Of a stretch of 64,000 bases of DNA, positions 1-8,820 are shown one piece after another. Positions within the stretch are counted from its first letter, which is position 1; each line of letters begins with the position of its first letter. Made by a program: the position numbers and the translations under genes. The notes beneath the pieces are model-generated. The model was given only the letters and a program-made list of their open reading frames with translations. It was not told the DNA's origin and ran no database searches. Source of the DNA: Alphaproteobacteria bacterium (lineage in GTDB: Bacteria > Pseudomonadota > Alphaproteobacteria > Rhizobiales > Rhizobiaceae); the NCBI GenBank assembly GCA_018823835.1, contig JAHJHT010000011.1:1-64000 (forward strand), given 5' to 3'.

Positions 1-139
1 CGTCGATCATGTCGTAGGCCTTGAACTCGCCGAAATACTTGGTGATCGCTGCCGTCAGCGACGTCTTGCCATGGTCGACGTGACCGATCGTGCCAACGTT
101 CACATGAGGCTTGTTGCGCTCGAATTTACCTTTTGCCAT
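1..139 (-). CDS. tuf: Elongation factor Tu (N-terminal part; runs off the window)
   Basis: GTP-dependent carrier of aminoacyl-tRNA to the ribosome, acting in the cytoplasm. Only the first 46 residues are inside the window. They begin [20 protein letters not shown] and contain the P-loop GHVDHGKT at residues 19-26, which is diagnostic for EF-Tu. The start is the ATG read from base 139, with a GGAAAG ribosome site a few bases upstream. The gene lies downstream of tRNA-Tyr and tRNA-Gly on the same strand, the usual alphaproteobacterial order, so it is probably co-transcribed with them. About 250 bases of leader (140-390) separate it from the tRNA-Gly fragment; I saw no gene there. Confidence 0.97.
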   Translation of the reverse strand, partial: MAKGKFERNKPHVNVGTIGHVDHGKTSLTAAITKYFGEFKAYDMID

Positions 140-390
140 GTTTTCTTTCCTAACGGCATCAACACTGAGACTGGGTTCGAATGCGGGGCGATTAGCGACA
201 AAGGTCGGAAAACACAAGTGCATTCTGGCCGCGCCTTGTATCGACACTGCCAGACGTCGCATGCCCGTTTTCGAGGGGAGCGCTGGATATAGAGGTGCAG
301 CGGCGAAATTGAAAGAGCCAACCGGCCAGGCGAAGCCGCAGCCCTCACCCGCAATGGCGCTACGTCCGACCGGGGCGTTGTGCGAAATCT

Positions 391-435
391 GCTGGAGCGG
401 GTAGCGGGAATCGAACCCGCATATTCAGCTTGGAA
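391..435 (-). repeat. Duplicated 3' half of tRNA-Gly (candidate att remnant)
   Basis: These 45 bases are identical to 817-861, which form the 3' half of the intact tRNA-Gly(UCC) gene plus two bases beyond the CCA end. The copy stops inside the anticodon arm, so it cannot make a tRNA. A tRNA 3' end repeated on the far side of inserted DNA is the classic footprint of a tyrosine integrase element. Here the bracketed DNA is under 400 bp and has no integrase, so it would be a decayed remnant. Confidence 0.85.
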
Positions 436-522
436 TGCCCTAAAGCTTGTGCGGTATTTGGTATTGTCTGCCTCTTGGCACCCGTCCGACCGTCATTTAG
501 TCGCGATTTAAGATGTCTACCA

Positions 523-792
523 ATGTCTCAAAATGAAGACTTCGATCGGCATGGGGCCTCGGACCAACGACCTCACGATTGGCCGACAGGTGTATTCCAG
601 ATCTCAATTGATGGGATGGGTCACCTAGGAGTTCACGAAAAAACAGGGCGACTCTATTGGAAGGGAAAAGAGCTCATTACGAAGCGTGTAATTGGCTTGC
701 GTCCATTCGAGCTTCTTCTGGCAGCCTTGGCTTCGTTTGGAACCTTTGGCTACTTTGTCTTGGAGGTAGGCAAAGTAGTTGACTGGTGGTGA
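523..792 (+). CDS. Small membrane-anchored hypothetical protein in tRNA-Gly islet
   Basis: I do not recognise the family with certainty. From the ATG at 523 the product has 89 residues: a polar N-terminus (MSQNEDFDRHGASDQRPHDW), a middle part with GRLYWKGKELITKR, and one hydrophobic segment near the C-terminus (about residues 60-82, LLLAALASFGTFGYFVLEVG). The frame is open further upstream to 430, but that part overlaps the tRNA repeat and looks non-coding. The gene is the only plausible cargo between the two tRNA-Gly repeat copies, and its base composition is visibly less GC-rich than its neighbours, which suggests acquisition by transfer. Confidence 0.6.
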   Translation: MSQNEDFDRHGASDQRPHDWPTGVFQISIDGMGHLGVHEKTGRLYWKGKELITKRVIGLRPFELLLAALASFGTFGYFVLEVGKVVDWW

Positions 793-816
793 GGGAAAAT
801 TTGGCATTGCATGGAA

Positions 817-861
817 GCTGGAGCGGGTAGCGGGAATCGAACCCGCATATTCAGCTTGGAA
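817..861 (-). repeat. Second copy of the 45-bp direct repeat, inside tRNA-Gly
   Basis: Identical to 391-435 at a distance of 426 bp. This copy is part of the intact tRNA-Gly gene, so the gene kept its function. The repeat ends at the anticodon arm, a common crossover site for tRNA-targeting integrases. Confidence 0.85.
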
Positions 862-892
862 GGCTGCTGCTCTACCACTGAGCTATACCCGC
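819..892 (-). tRNA. tRNA-Gly (anticodon UCC)
   Basis: 74 nt with the 3' CCA encoded. The acceptor arm pairs GCGGGTA with TACCCGC. The D arm contains AGCTCAGTGGTAGAGC, the anticodon loop is CTTCCAA with UCC at 34-36, and the T arm carries GGTTCGATTCC. It lies 66 bases after tRNA-Tyr on the same strand and upstream of tuf, the standard order in rhizobia. Confidence 0.96.
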
Positions 893-958
893 GCCGTTCC
901 TTATTGCCATGGCCTCCGCTGAAAAGCGAGGCCGCTGTCGCGCGGTCCGGTCCGGCAG

Positions 959-1043
959 TGGTGGAGGAGGTTGGATTTGAACCAACGTAGGCTGAGCCAA
1001 CGGATTTACAGTCCGTCCCCTTTAACCACTCGGGCACTCCTCC
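959..1043 (-). tRNA. tRNA-Tyr (anticodon GUA)
   Basis: 85 nt class II tRNA with a long variable arm and encoded CCA. The acceptor arm is GGAGGAG/CTCCTCC, the anticodon loop is CTGTAAA (GUA), and the T arm has GGTTCAAATCC. It is the first gene of the probable tRNA-Tyr, tRNA-Gly, tuf transcription unit. Confidence 0.96.
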
Positions 1044-1114
1044 ATCTGCCGACGGAACCATGCGACGAGGCACTGTTTCGCGAAGCCGGCAGTGGCTGCC
1101 GATCCGCGAAGCGC

Positions 1115-1143
1115 CTTATGGCGGCACGCTCGAAACGTGTCAA
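1115..1143 (-). promoter_or_regulatory. Promoter of the tRNA-Tyr/tRNA-Gly/tuf unit
   Basis: On the minus strand a perfect -35 box TTGACA (1143-1138) is followed after 17 bp by CATAAG (1120-1115), close to TATAAT. Transcription would start near 1108, about 65 bases before tRNA-Tyr. Box match and spacing fit a housekeeping sigma promoter; no experiment supports it. Confidence 0.65.
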
Positions 1144-1233
1144 CCGCCACATCGCCCCGCTGCGGCAAAATCGGCAACGGGGTGGATAACGCGCCATATC
1201 CTTGGCCGCGCGTTGCAGCTATAGAACGCGACC

Positions 1234-2088
1234 ATGACCGACAGCAAGAACAGCAAGACCCCCAAAGACAGCCACTACGCCAACCTGAGGCGCGCCTACC
1301 GCGACCAGAAGAGCGGCGCGCCCGCGCCCGCCTTCAAGCCGCGCCAGCCGGTGGCGCCTGGCGACCCGGCACCCGATGGCCTGGTGCGGCTCTACGGTAT
1401 CCACACCGTGCGCGCCGCGCTCGACAACCCGCGGCGCAAGATCACCCGCATGCTGGTGACGCGCAACGCCGCCGAGCGGCTGGAGCTTGGCGACGTCGCC
1501 GCCCTGCCCTTCGCGGCCGAGATCGTCGAGCCGCGCGACATCGACAGGATCACCGGCTCGGACGCGGTGCACCAGGGCGTCGTCATCGAGGCCAGGCCGC
1601 TGCAGCCAAAGCCGCTCGAGGCACTCGGCGACACAAGACTCGTCGTCGTGCTCGACCAGGTCACCGACCCGCACAATGTCGGTGCGGTGATGCGCTCGGC
1701 CGTCGCCTTCGGTGCCGGCGCGCTGATCGTCACCTCGCGCCACAGCCCGACCGAGTCCGGCGTGCTGGCGAAGTCCGGCTCCGGAGCGCTGGAGCATATC
1801 GACCTGATCGAGGTCAGGAACCTGGCCGACGCGCTTGGCAAGCTGCACGAGGCAGGCTTCGCCACGATCGGTCTCGATTCGGAAGGACCGGCTGAAATGG
1901 AAAAATCGTTCACAGGGCAAAAAATTGCCCTCGTGCTCGGCGCCGAGGGAAAGGGTCTGCGTCAGAAGACGCGTGAAACCGTCACCGCGCTCGCCCGCCT
2001 CGACATGCCCGGCGCCATCCGCTCGCTCAACGTGTCGAATGCGGCGGCCGTGGCGCTCTATGCGGCTCGGCGGTTCCTGGCTGGGTAG
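1234..2088 (+). CDS. rlmB: 23S rRNA (guanosine-2'-O-)-methyltransferase (SpoU/TrmH family)
   Basis: SAM-dependent 2'-O-methylation of a guanosine in 23S rRNA (G2251 in E. coli). The protein has 284 residues. A basic, poorly conserved N-terminus is followed by a substrate-binding domain from about residue 50 (LVRLYGIHTVRAAL) and a SPOUT knot domain. The three SpoU motifs are visible: LDQVTDPHNVGAVMRSA near 140-156, LVLGAEGKGLR near 235, and SLNVSNAAAVALYAA near the C-terminus. The gene is divergent from the tRNA-Tyr promoter. The annotation follows RlmB; another member of the TrmH family cannot be fully excluded from sequence alone. Confidence 0.93.
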   Translation: MTDSKNSKTPKDSHYANLRRAYRDQKSGAPAPAFKPRQPVAPGDPAPDGLVRLYGIHTVRAALDNPRRKITRMLVTRNAAERLELGDVAALPFAAEIVEPRDIDRITGSDAVHQGVVIEARPLQPKPLEALGDTRLVVVLDQVTDPHNVGAVMRSAVAFGAGALIVTSRHSPTESGVLAKSGSGALEHIDLIEVRNLADALGKLHEAGFATIGLDSEGPAEMEKSFTGQKIALVLGAEGKGLRQKTRETVTALARLDMPGAIRSLNVSNAAAVALYAARRFLAG

Positions 2089-2106
2089 GTGTCTGTCAGA
2101 GCTTCC

Positions 2107-2274
2107 GTGCGTCCTTCGAGGCTCGCCCTGCGGGCTCGCACCTCAGGATGAGGACGCTGGGCGCCAAAGGCTTCTCACTAGGACCGGTTTCTAAACCGAC
2201 AGTCGTAGAATGAGCTCCAGTCGCCAACGCCCCTCATCCTGAGGTGCGAGCGAAGCGAGCCTCGAAGGACGCAC
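2107..2274. repeat. Large imperfect inverted repeat (REP-like dispersed element)
   Basis: Two near-complementary arms of about 40 bases (2107-2153 and 2232-2274) share the units GTCCTTCGAGGCTCGC and CACCTCAGGATGAGG. About 80 bases lie between them. The element fills the gap between the convergent ends of rlmB and the reductase gene. Sequences of this kind (CTCGAAGGACGCAC next to CCTCATCCTGAGG) occur many times in Mesorhizobium-like genomes as intergenic palindromes. As RNA it would fold into a long hairpin and could also end transcription from both sides. Confidence 0.7.
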
Positions 2275-2280
2275 CCGGCC

Positions 2281-3171
2281 CTAACCCACTGCGTGTCCCG
2301 CCATCCGCTCCAGCGCCTTCACCAGGCCGGAATGATCATCCCTGGCGCCGCCATTGGCCGCGCATGCGTTGAAGAGCTGCTGCGTCGACGCGGTGTTGGG
2401 CAACGCGACGCCCAGCGATTTCGCGCCTTCCAGCGCCAGGTTCAGGTCCTTCTGGTGCAGTTCAATGCGGAAACCCGGCGCGAAGCTGCGCTTGATCATG
2501 CGCTCGCCATGCACCTCGAGGATTCGCGAATTGGCGAGCCCGCCCATCAGCGCCTGCCGCACCTTGGCCGGGTCCGCACCGGCTTTCGAAGCAAAAACAA
2601 GCGCTTCCGCGACAGCCTCTATGGTCAGCGCGACGACGATCTGGTTGGCGACCTTGGTCGTCTGGCCGACGCCGTTGGAGCCGACCAGCGTGATGTTCTT
2701 GCCCATCGTCTCGAAAACCGGCCGCGCCCGCTCGAATGGCCCTTCCTCGCCGCCGACCATGATGGTCAGCGACGCCGCCTTGGCGCCGACCTCGCCGCCC
2801 GACACCGGCGCGTCGAGGTAGTCGCAACCCAACGCACCGATTTTTTTCGCGAATTCCTTGGTCTCGATGGGCGATATCGAGCTCATGTCGATGACCAGCT
2901 TGCCCTTCGACAGCCCGGCGGCGACGCCCCTTTCGCCGAACAGCACATCGGCGACCTGCGGCGTGTCGGGCACCATCATGATGACGATGTCGGCGGCCTT
3001 CGCGACCGCCTCGTGCCCTGTCACCGCCTTCAGTCCCTTCGCCGCCAGTTCCTGCGGCGGCGCCTTGCGGTGGTCGCTGGTAACGACCGTATAGCCGGCG
3101 TCCAGCAGATGCCCCGCCATCGGCGCGCCCATGATGCCAAGTCCAATAAAACCAATGGTTTCCATGCTCAT
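2281..3171 (-). CDS. glxR: 2-hydroxy-3-oxopropionate (tartronate semialdehyde) reductase
   Basis: NAD(P)H-dependent reduction of tartronate semialdehyde to D-glycerate, third step of the glyoxylate (glycerate) pathway. 296 residues, the usual length for the beta-hydroxyacid dehydrogenase family. Visible signatures are the Rossmann start IGFIGLGIMGAPMAGHLL, the substrate loop DAPVSGGEVGAKAASLTIMV, and GQTTKVANQIVVAL with the catalytic lysine. I chose the ATG at 3171 because it overlaps the stop of hyi by 4 bases (ATGA), which implies translational coupling; ATG at 3165 is the alternative. It is the last gene of the gcl-hyi-reductase operon. Confidence 0.92.
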   Translation of the reverse strand: MSMETIGFIGLGIMGAPMAGHLLDAGYTVVTSDHRKAPPQELAAKGLKAVTGHEAVAKAADIVIMMVPDTPQVADVLFGERGVAAGLSKGKLVIDMSSISPIETKEFAKKIGALGCDYLDAPVSGGEVGAKAASLTIMVGGEEGPFERARPVFETMGKNITLVGSNGVGQTTKVANQIVVALTIEAVAEALVFASKAGADPAKVRQALMGGLANSRILEVHGERMIKRSFAPGFRIELHQKDLNLALEGAKSLGVALPNTASTQQLFNACAANGGARDDHSGLVKALERMAGHAVG

Positions 3172-3965
3172 GCCGCCGCGCTCCCCTTGCCCGCCAATGC
3201 CTTGAACCACCCCAGCCCGGCCTCGGTGCCGGCCTTCGGCTTGTACTCCGCCCCGACCCAGCCGCTGTAGCCGATGCGGTCGAGATGGTCGTAGAGGAAC
3301 GGATAGTTGATCTCGCCCGTCCCCGGCTCGTGCCGGCCGGGATTGTCCGCGATCTGGATATGCGCGATGCGGTCGAGGTTTGCCTCGATGGTGCGGGCGA
3401 GATCCCCCTCCATGACCTGCATGTGGTAGATATCGTACTGAAAATAGAGGTTTTTCGAGCTCACGCGTTCAATGATCCGAAGCGCCTGCTTCGACGTGTG
3501 GAGGAAGAAGCCCGGTATGTCGCGCGTGTTGATCGCTTCGATCAGCAGCTTGATCCCGGCCTTTTCCAGCCTGTCGGCGGCGAACTTCAGGTTCTCGACA
3601 AAGATCTTCTCCAGCTCCGCTGAGGCCACCCCCGCCGGCGCGATGCCGGCCAGGCAATTGACCTGGGCGCAGCCCAGCGCCTTCGCATAGGTGATCGCCG
3701 TCTCGACGCTTTTACGAAACTCCGCGATCCGGTCGGGCAGAACCGCGATGCCGCGCTCGCCCGCCGCCCAGTTGCCGGCCGGCAGGTTGAACAGCGCCTG
3801 CTCCAGCCCGTTCTTCTTCAGGCGCGCAGCCACCACCTCCGGCGCATGGTCGTAGGGGCCGACATATTCGACCGCCTTGAAGCCGGCGCGGGCCGCCGCG
3901 TCGAAGCGGTCGAGAAAATCGTGCTCTCCAAAGAGCATCGAAAGATTGGCTGAAAACCGTGGCAT
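3168..3965 (-). CDS. hyi: Hydroxypyruvate isomerase
   Basis: Interconverts hydroxypyruvate and tartronate semialdehyde. 265 residues, one TIM-barrel domain of the xylose isomerase/AP endonuclease 2 superfamily. It starts MPRFSANLSMLFGEHDFLDR and contains LIEAINTRDIPGFFLHTS and GAEYKPKAGTEAGLGW, which carry the metal-binding glutamates conserved in the family. The start at 3965 has a GGAAGGG ribosome site. The gene sits between gcl (45-base gap) and the reductase (4-base overlap), which supports the specific function over other sugar isomerases. Confidence 0.92.
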   Translation of the reverse strand: MPRFSANLSMLFGEHDFLDRFDAAARAGFKAVEYVGPYDHAPEVVAARLKKNGLEQALFNLPAGNWAAGERGIAVLPDRIAEFRKSVETAITYAKALGCAQVNCLAGIAPAGVASAELEKIFVENLKFAADRLEKAGIKLLIEAINTRDIPGFFLHTSKQALRIIERVSSKNLYFQYDIYHMQVMEGDLARTIEANLDRIAHIQIADNPGRHEPGTGEINYPFLYDHLDRIGYSGWVGAEYKPKAGTEAGLGWFKALAGKGSAAA

Positions 3966-4010
3966 GGCGCCCTTCCTTCACAAAATGAGTCAGAAACTTG
4001 AGAAACCGAT

Positions 4011-5792
<1,782 letters not shown>

Positions 5793-5840
5793 GGGCTTGC
5801 TCCACTGTGCTTGTGTCGTCGGAGCATGCCAGCGGGCCGG

Positions 5841-5940
5841 CTATTTTTCAATTTTTCCAGAATATTTTTCCATTCTCGAAAACTTGCCGTATGCTACTGG
5901 AATTTCATCGCTTCTCCTTTTCCAGAATCCGGCTTCCAAG
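5841..5940. promoter_or_regulatory. AT-rich divergent control region of gcl operon and iclR-type gene
   Basis: The gap between gcl and the regulator is strikingly AT-rich for this genome. It holds an exact 11-bp direct repeat, TTTTCCAGAAT, at 5853-5863 and 5918-5928, plus further TTTTTC and TTTTCC runs. The 65-bp spacing is about six helical turns, so proteins bound at both would face the same side. Repeated TTCCA half-sites resemble those of IclR-type regulators of glyoxylate/allantoin genes, so this is the likely operator region. No binding data. Confidence 0.5.
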
Positions 5941-5995
5941 AAACTCCAAAATAATTTTTCATTTCCTTGAGCATCGATCCGCCCTATCAGGGGTG

Positions 5996-6817
5996 ATGAA
6001 CACATCCGAAAAGCGCCAGCGCGGCCGCCCGCGTTCCTTCAATGCCCCGGCCGACGCCGCCTCGGTGCAATCGCTCGACCGGGCGCTTAAAATCCTTGCC
6101 ATCGTGGCGCAGGGCAACGGCCTGTCGCTCAGCGAGATCGCGGCGCAGAGCGGCATTGCCGCCTCGACCGCCTACCGCATGCTGACGACTCTCGCCCAGC
6201 ACGGCATGGTCGAGTTCGAGCAGTCGGACCAACTCTGGCTGATCGGCGTCGAGACCTATCGCATGGGTTCGGCCTTCCTGCGCCGCCGCAACCTCGTCGA
6301 GCGGGCACGCGGCGTCATGCAGGAACTGATGGAAACGACCGGCGAGACCGCCAACCTCGGCGTCGCCGAGGATGATTGCGTCGTCTTCGTCAGCCAGGTC
6401 GAGACGCATCAGACGATCCGCGCCTTCTTCCGGCCGGGCACGCGCAGCACCTTCCACGCGTCTGGCATCGGCAAGGCGATCCTCGCCCATCTGCCCGCCG
6501 AGCGTGTGGGCGCCATTCTTCGCAAGTCGGGGCTCGAGGCCTTTACGCTGAAAACGCTCGCTGACCCGCAGGCGCTTTCAAACGACCTCGGCGAGATCCG
6601 CGAGCGAGGCTGGTCGGTCGATGACGAGGAACGTTATCCCGGCATGCGCTGCGTGGCGGCTGCGATCTTCAACGAGTTCGGCGAGCCGGTCGGCGGCGTT
6701 TCCGTGTCCGGCCCGACGGTGCGGGTGACGCCCGAGCGCGCCGCCGAGTTCGGGCCGCTGGTGCAGAAGGCGGCTGCCCGGATCACCCGCATGATCGGCG
6801 GCAAGGAAGAAGGCTAG
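5996..6817 (+). CDS. IclR-family transcriptional regulator (probable regulator of the gcl operon)
   Basis: 273 residues from the ATG at 5996 (MNTSEKRQRGRPRS). The N-terminal winged helix-turn-helix covers about residues 28-90 (SLDRALKILAIVAQGNGLSL, SEIAAQSGIAASTAYRMLTT). The C-terminal IclR effector domain follows, with FFRPGTRSTFHASGIGKAIL and the final PVGGVSVSGPTVRVT. Effector domains of the AllR subgroup sense glyoxylate or allantoin products. The gene is divergent from gcl and shares its control region, which makes it the obvious candidate regulator. The frame is open upstream to 5774, but that part overlaps gcl and the AT-rich control region. Confidence 0.9.
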   Translation: MNTSEKRQRGRPRSFNAPADAASVQSLDRALKILAIVAQGNGLSLSEIAAQSGIAASTAYRMLTTLAQHGMVEFEQSDQLWLIGVETYRMGSAFLRRRNLVERARGVMQELMETTGETANLGVAEDDCVVFVSQVETHQTIRAFFRPGTRSTFHASGIGKAILAHLPAERVGAILRKSGLEAFTLKTLADPQALSNDLGEIRERGWSVDDEERYPGMRCVAAAIFNEFGEPVGGVSVSGPTVRVTPERAAEFGPLVQKAAARITRMIGGKEEG

Positions 6818-6851
6818 CCCGGCGCCGGCCCGTCCCCCATCCCGAAACGGC

Positions 6852-6874
6852 CAAAAGGCGCCCGAAGGCGCCTC
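6852..6874 (-). terminator. Rho-independent terminator of the BA14K gene
   Basis: On the minus strand AGGCGCC, loop TTCG, GGCGCCT is followed by TTT. It lies 28 bases after the stop of the BA14K gene and in the gap to the convergent regulator gene, so it may serve both. Confidence 0.65.
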
Positions 6875-6901
6875 CTGTCCGTAGCGCGCGATCACCTCCC
6901 T

Positions 6902-7213
6902 TCAGAGCCGGCAGTAGTGATACTGGCCGTCGAAGCCGACATAGGTGTCGGAACGGTGGTCGTAGGTCCGGTAGCGGGCGTAGCAGCGGTCGACATGGCG
7001 CTCCCAGGAGCTGCGGTGGTCGCCGTAATAATCGGGGCCGCGGTTGGCATTGGCGATGGCCGCGCCGAGCACGAAACCGCCGATGCCGGCGATTGCGGCT
7101 GCCTCTGCATTGGTCAGCTTCTTGGCGGCTGCGGTGTCGACCGAGCCGGCGATGGCGATCGTCGCGACGGTCAGCGAAAGCAGGGTGGAGGTGATCTTGG
7201 TCTTGAGCGACAT
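6902..7213 (-). CDS. BA14K-family small secreted protein
   Basis: 103 residues from ATG at 7213, which has a GGAGACC ribosome site. A signal peptide (MSLKTKITSTLLSLTVATIA, cleavage likely after AAA near residue 31) is followed by a glycine/alanine-rich segment (AAAIAGIGGFVLGAAIANAN). The C-terminal motif HVDRCYARYRTYDHRSDTYV with a closing HYCRL is the hallmark of BA14K proteins. In Brucella the founding member is an immunoreactive, lectin-like protein important for smooth LPS; the function in this organism is unknown. Likely periplasmic or surface-bound. Confidence 0.85.
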   Translation of the reverse strand: MSLKTKITSTLLSLTVATIAIAGSVDTAAAKKLTNAEAAAIAGIGGFVLGAAIANANRGPDYYGDHRSSWERHVDRCYARYRTYDHRSDTYVGFDGQYHYCRL

Positions 7214-7389
7214 GGTGGTCTCCTGTGATCCTTGTGACGAGGCGTCCATCCGCCTCATGACCATCAGTCGCTCGGACCAGGAGAAAGGTTCGAAGATTTT
7301 CGGGATTTTTTCTCGGAGGGCGAAATCGCTCCGGCCGCGGGCGTGTCAGCGACGCCCGGCGCGGGCCGTCGGTTCGCGAAAGAGCCGGC

Positions 7390-7557
7390 CTAGCCCAGCC
7401 CCGTCACGTGGCGCAGGTAGAAGGCAAGCGTCACGAAGCCGGCGGCGAACGCCCAGCCCGTCCAGTCGATGCTGGCGTCCTTCAGGCTGCGATAGAGCCT
7501 GACCATGATCGCCCAGGCGACAACCACCATGAGCGCGATGACAACAAGTCTCAGCAT
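7390..7557 (-). CDS. Small inner-membrane protein (55 residues), hypothetical
   Basis: A short frame starting at ATG 7557 (MLRLVVIALMVVVAWAIMVR) and ending at TAG 7390. It has two hydrophobic segments, about residues 3-20 and 34-48 (GWAFAAGFVTLAFYLRHV), joined by a polar loop with LYRSLKDASIDW. The reading frame has the strong G/C third-position bias of real genes here, and a GGGAGCTTTTGAC ribosome region precedes the start. I do not recognise a family. It lies between the BA14K gene and tRNA-Thr on the BA14K strand. Confidence 0.6.
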   Translation of the reverse strand: MLRLVVIALMVVVAWAIMVRLYRSLKDASIDWTGWAFAAGFVTLAFYLRHVTGLG

Positions 7558-7656
7558 GTCAAAAGCTCCCGCAACCCGAATGCCTGCAGAAGAGATAGGT
7601 CATGCGTTGGGAGATTTTGAGGCGGCGGGCGGCTTGGCGGCCGCCCTCCCCGACTT

Positions 7657-7686
7657 TTGACTTTACTGGCGCGGCAGATGTGATAC
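7657..7686 (+). promoter_or_regulatory. Probable promoter of tRNA-Thr
   Basis: TTGACT (7657-7662) and TGATAC (7681-7686) are spaced by 18 bp, with the tRNA starting 12 bases later. Placement directly before a stable RNA gene supports it; the boxes are only moderate matches. Confidence 0.45.
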
Positions 7687-7698
7687 CGGAGCGCCGAT

Positions 7699-7774
7699 GC
7701 CCTTGTAGCTCAGCTGGTAGAGCAGCGGTTTTGTAAACCGAAGGTCGGCGGTTCGATTCCGTCCGGGGGCACCA
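7699..7774 (+). tRNA. tRNA-Thr (anticodon UGU)
   Basis: 76 nt with encoded CCA. The acceptor arm GCCCTTG pairs with CGGGGGC through two G-U pairs. The D arm has AGCTCAGCTGGTAGAGC, the anticodon loop is TTTGTAA with UGU at 34-36, and the T arm is GGTTCGATTCC. The DNA just downstream is less GC-rich and holds an odd gene, as often seen next to tRNA genes. Confidence 0.96.
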
Positions 7775-7852
7775 GATTTCACATCAGTGGCAACTACGCG
7801 CTTCAAACTTGGCTCTTTGCTGGATCAATCGGTGCACGCCCAACTGCAGTCT

Positions 7853-8820
7853 CTATCGAATCACGTCGCCGCTCTCTGCGACGACTTTGGCCTTTCCGTT
7901 CATATCGACGATGTAGTTGAATGTTGCTCGACCGGATGCGGACTTCTTTGGGCCAGTCACAATCCAGCTATAAATCCCCGAACTTCGCATAAGTGATCGT
8001 TGCAGTTTGCGATGATGGAGTCAGGCTGCACGCGGTACGTGCGCGCGGGGAATCTCTGAAAGTAGCTTTGCTTGTCCAGGATCACCTCATCCAGACTCAT
8101 AGACTTACCAAAGTAAGACAACCGAGCTGCGTATTGTCCCCTAACAGCGGCAAGCGCCTCCGAATTGGATGCCGCGTGCGCGGCAATGATTTCTTCCACG
8201 AATTTAAGGGCAGCCGATCTTTCGTCGTCAGGAGTTACTCGGATTGGTCCAGCTGAGACGCTGACCTCTGCCTCTGGTGACCTGTTGATGTCGAGCTCCG
8301 CGACTTCCTCAGGCGAGAAAAAATACATCTCATCCGCAGGCGTTCGAAGCATGATCGCCAACACCTTCGGCGAAGTGCCGTATCGATTGAGCGCCTCGAC
8401 GACATCAGAGAGGTTCAGTTGTGTGTTGGCGTTGTCCTCAACCGCGCCAGATATCTGGTGTACTCCCAACTTCCCTTCGACCAAGCGGCCGTTGCCTGCA
8501 AAGAAGACCCAAGAACAGGCAGAGGCACAGACGAAACCATCCGGTATAATTGTGCTGAGATGCCGTTCGTGGATTTCCTCGGCTATTAGGAGGCCCATCT
8601 GAACCGATCCGCCCGGACTATTGAGTGCCACGATTTGAGTGTCCGGCGCTGCTGCCAATGCTCGGCGAAACTCCAGTGCAGATCGATCGTCGAGTTCTCC
8701 GTTCAATACAATTACGGACGGTAGGTCCGGATCCACGATAAACGGCCCAAAACTTTGTTGCGCCGATGCTCCCGAGCAAATCAAAAGAAGCAATCCGAGC
8801 GCAAAGCATCCACGTAGCAC
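7853..8820 (-). pseudogene. Secreted ClpP/crotonase-fold protein, frameshifted near the C-terminus
   Basis: The open frame from GTG 8820 (ribosome site GAGGA) to 7957 gives 287 residues: a signal peptide ending near ASAQQSFG, then a ClpP-like fold with LNSPGGSVQMGLLIAEEIHE and FVCASACSWVFFAGNGRLVE, like COG3904 periplasmic proteins of unknown role. It stops abruptly after CEVRG-FIAGL. In the next frame the same DNA reads GIYSWIVTGPKKSASGRATF and then NYIVDMNGKAKVVAESGDV, ending at a stop at 7853. Adding one base to the C run at 7976-7979 joins both parts into about 325 residues. Either a recent frameshift mutation or a sequencing error. Codon use is less GC-biased than around it. Confidence 0.72.
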
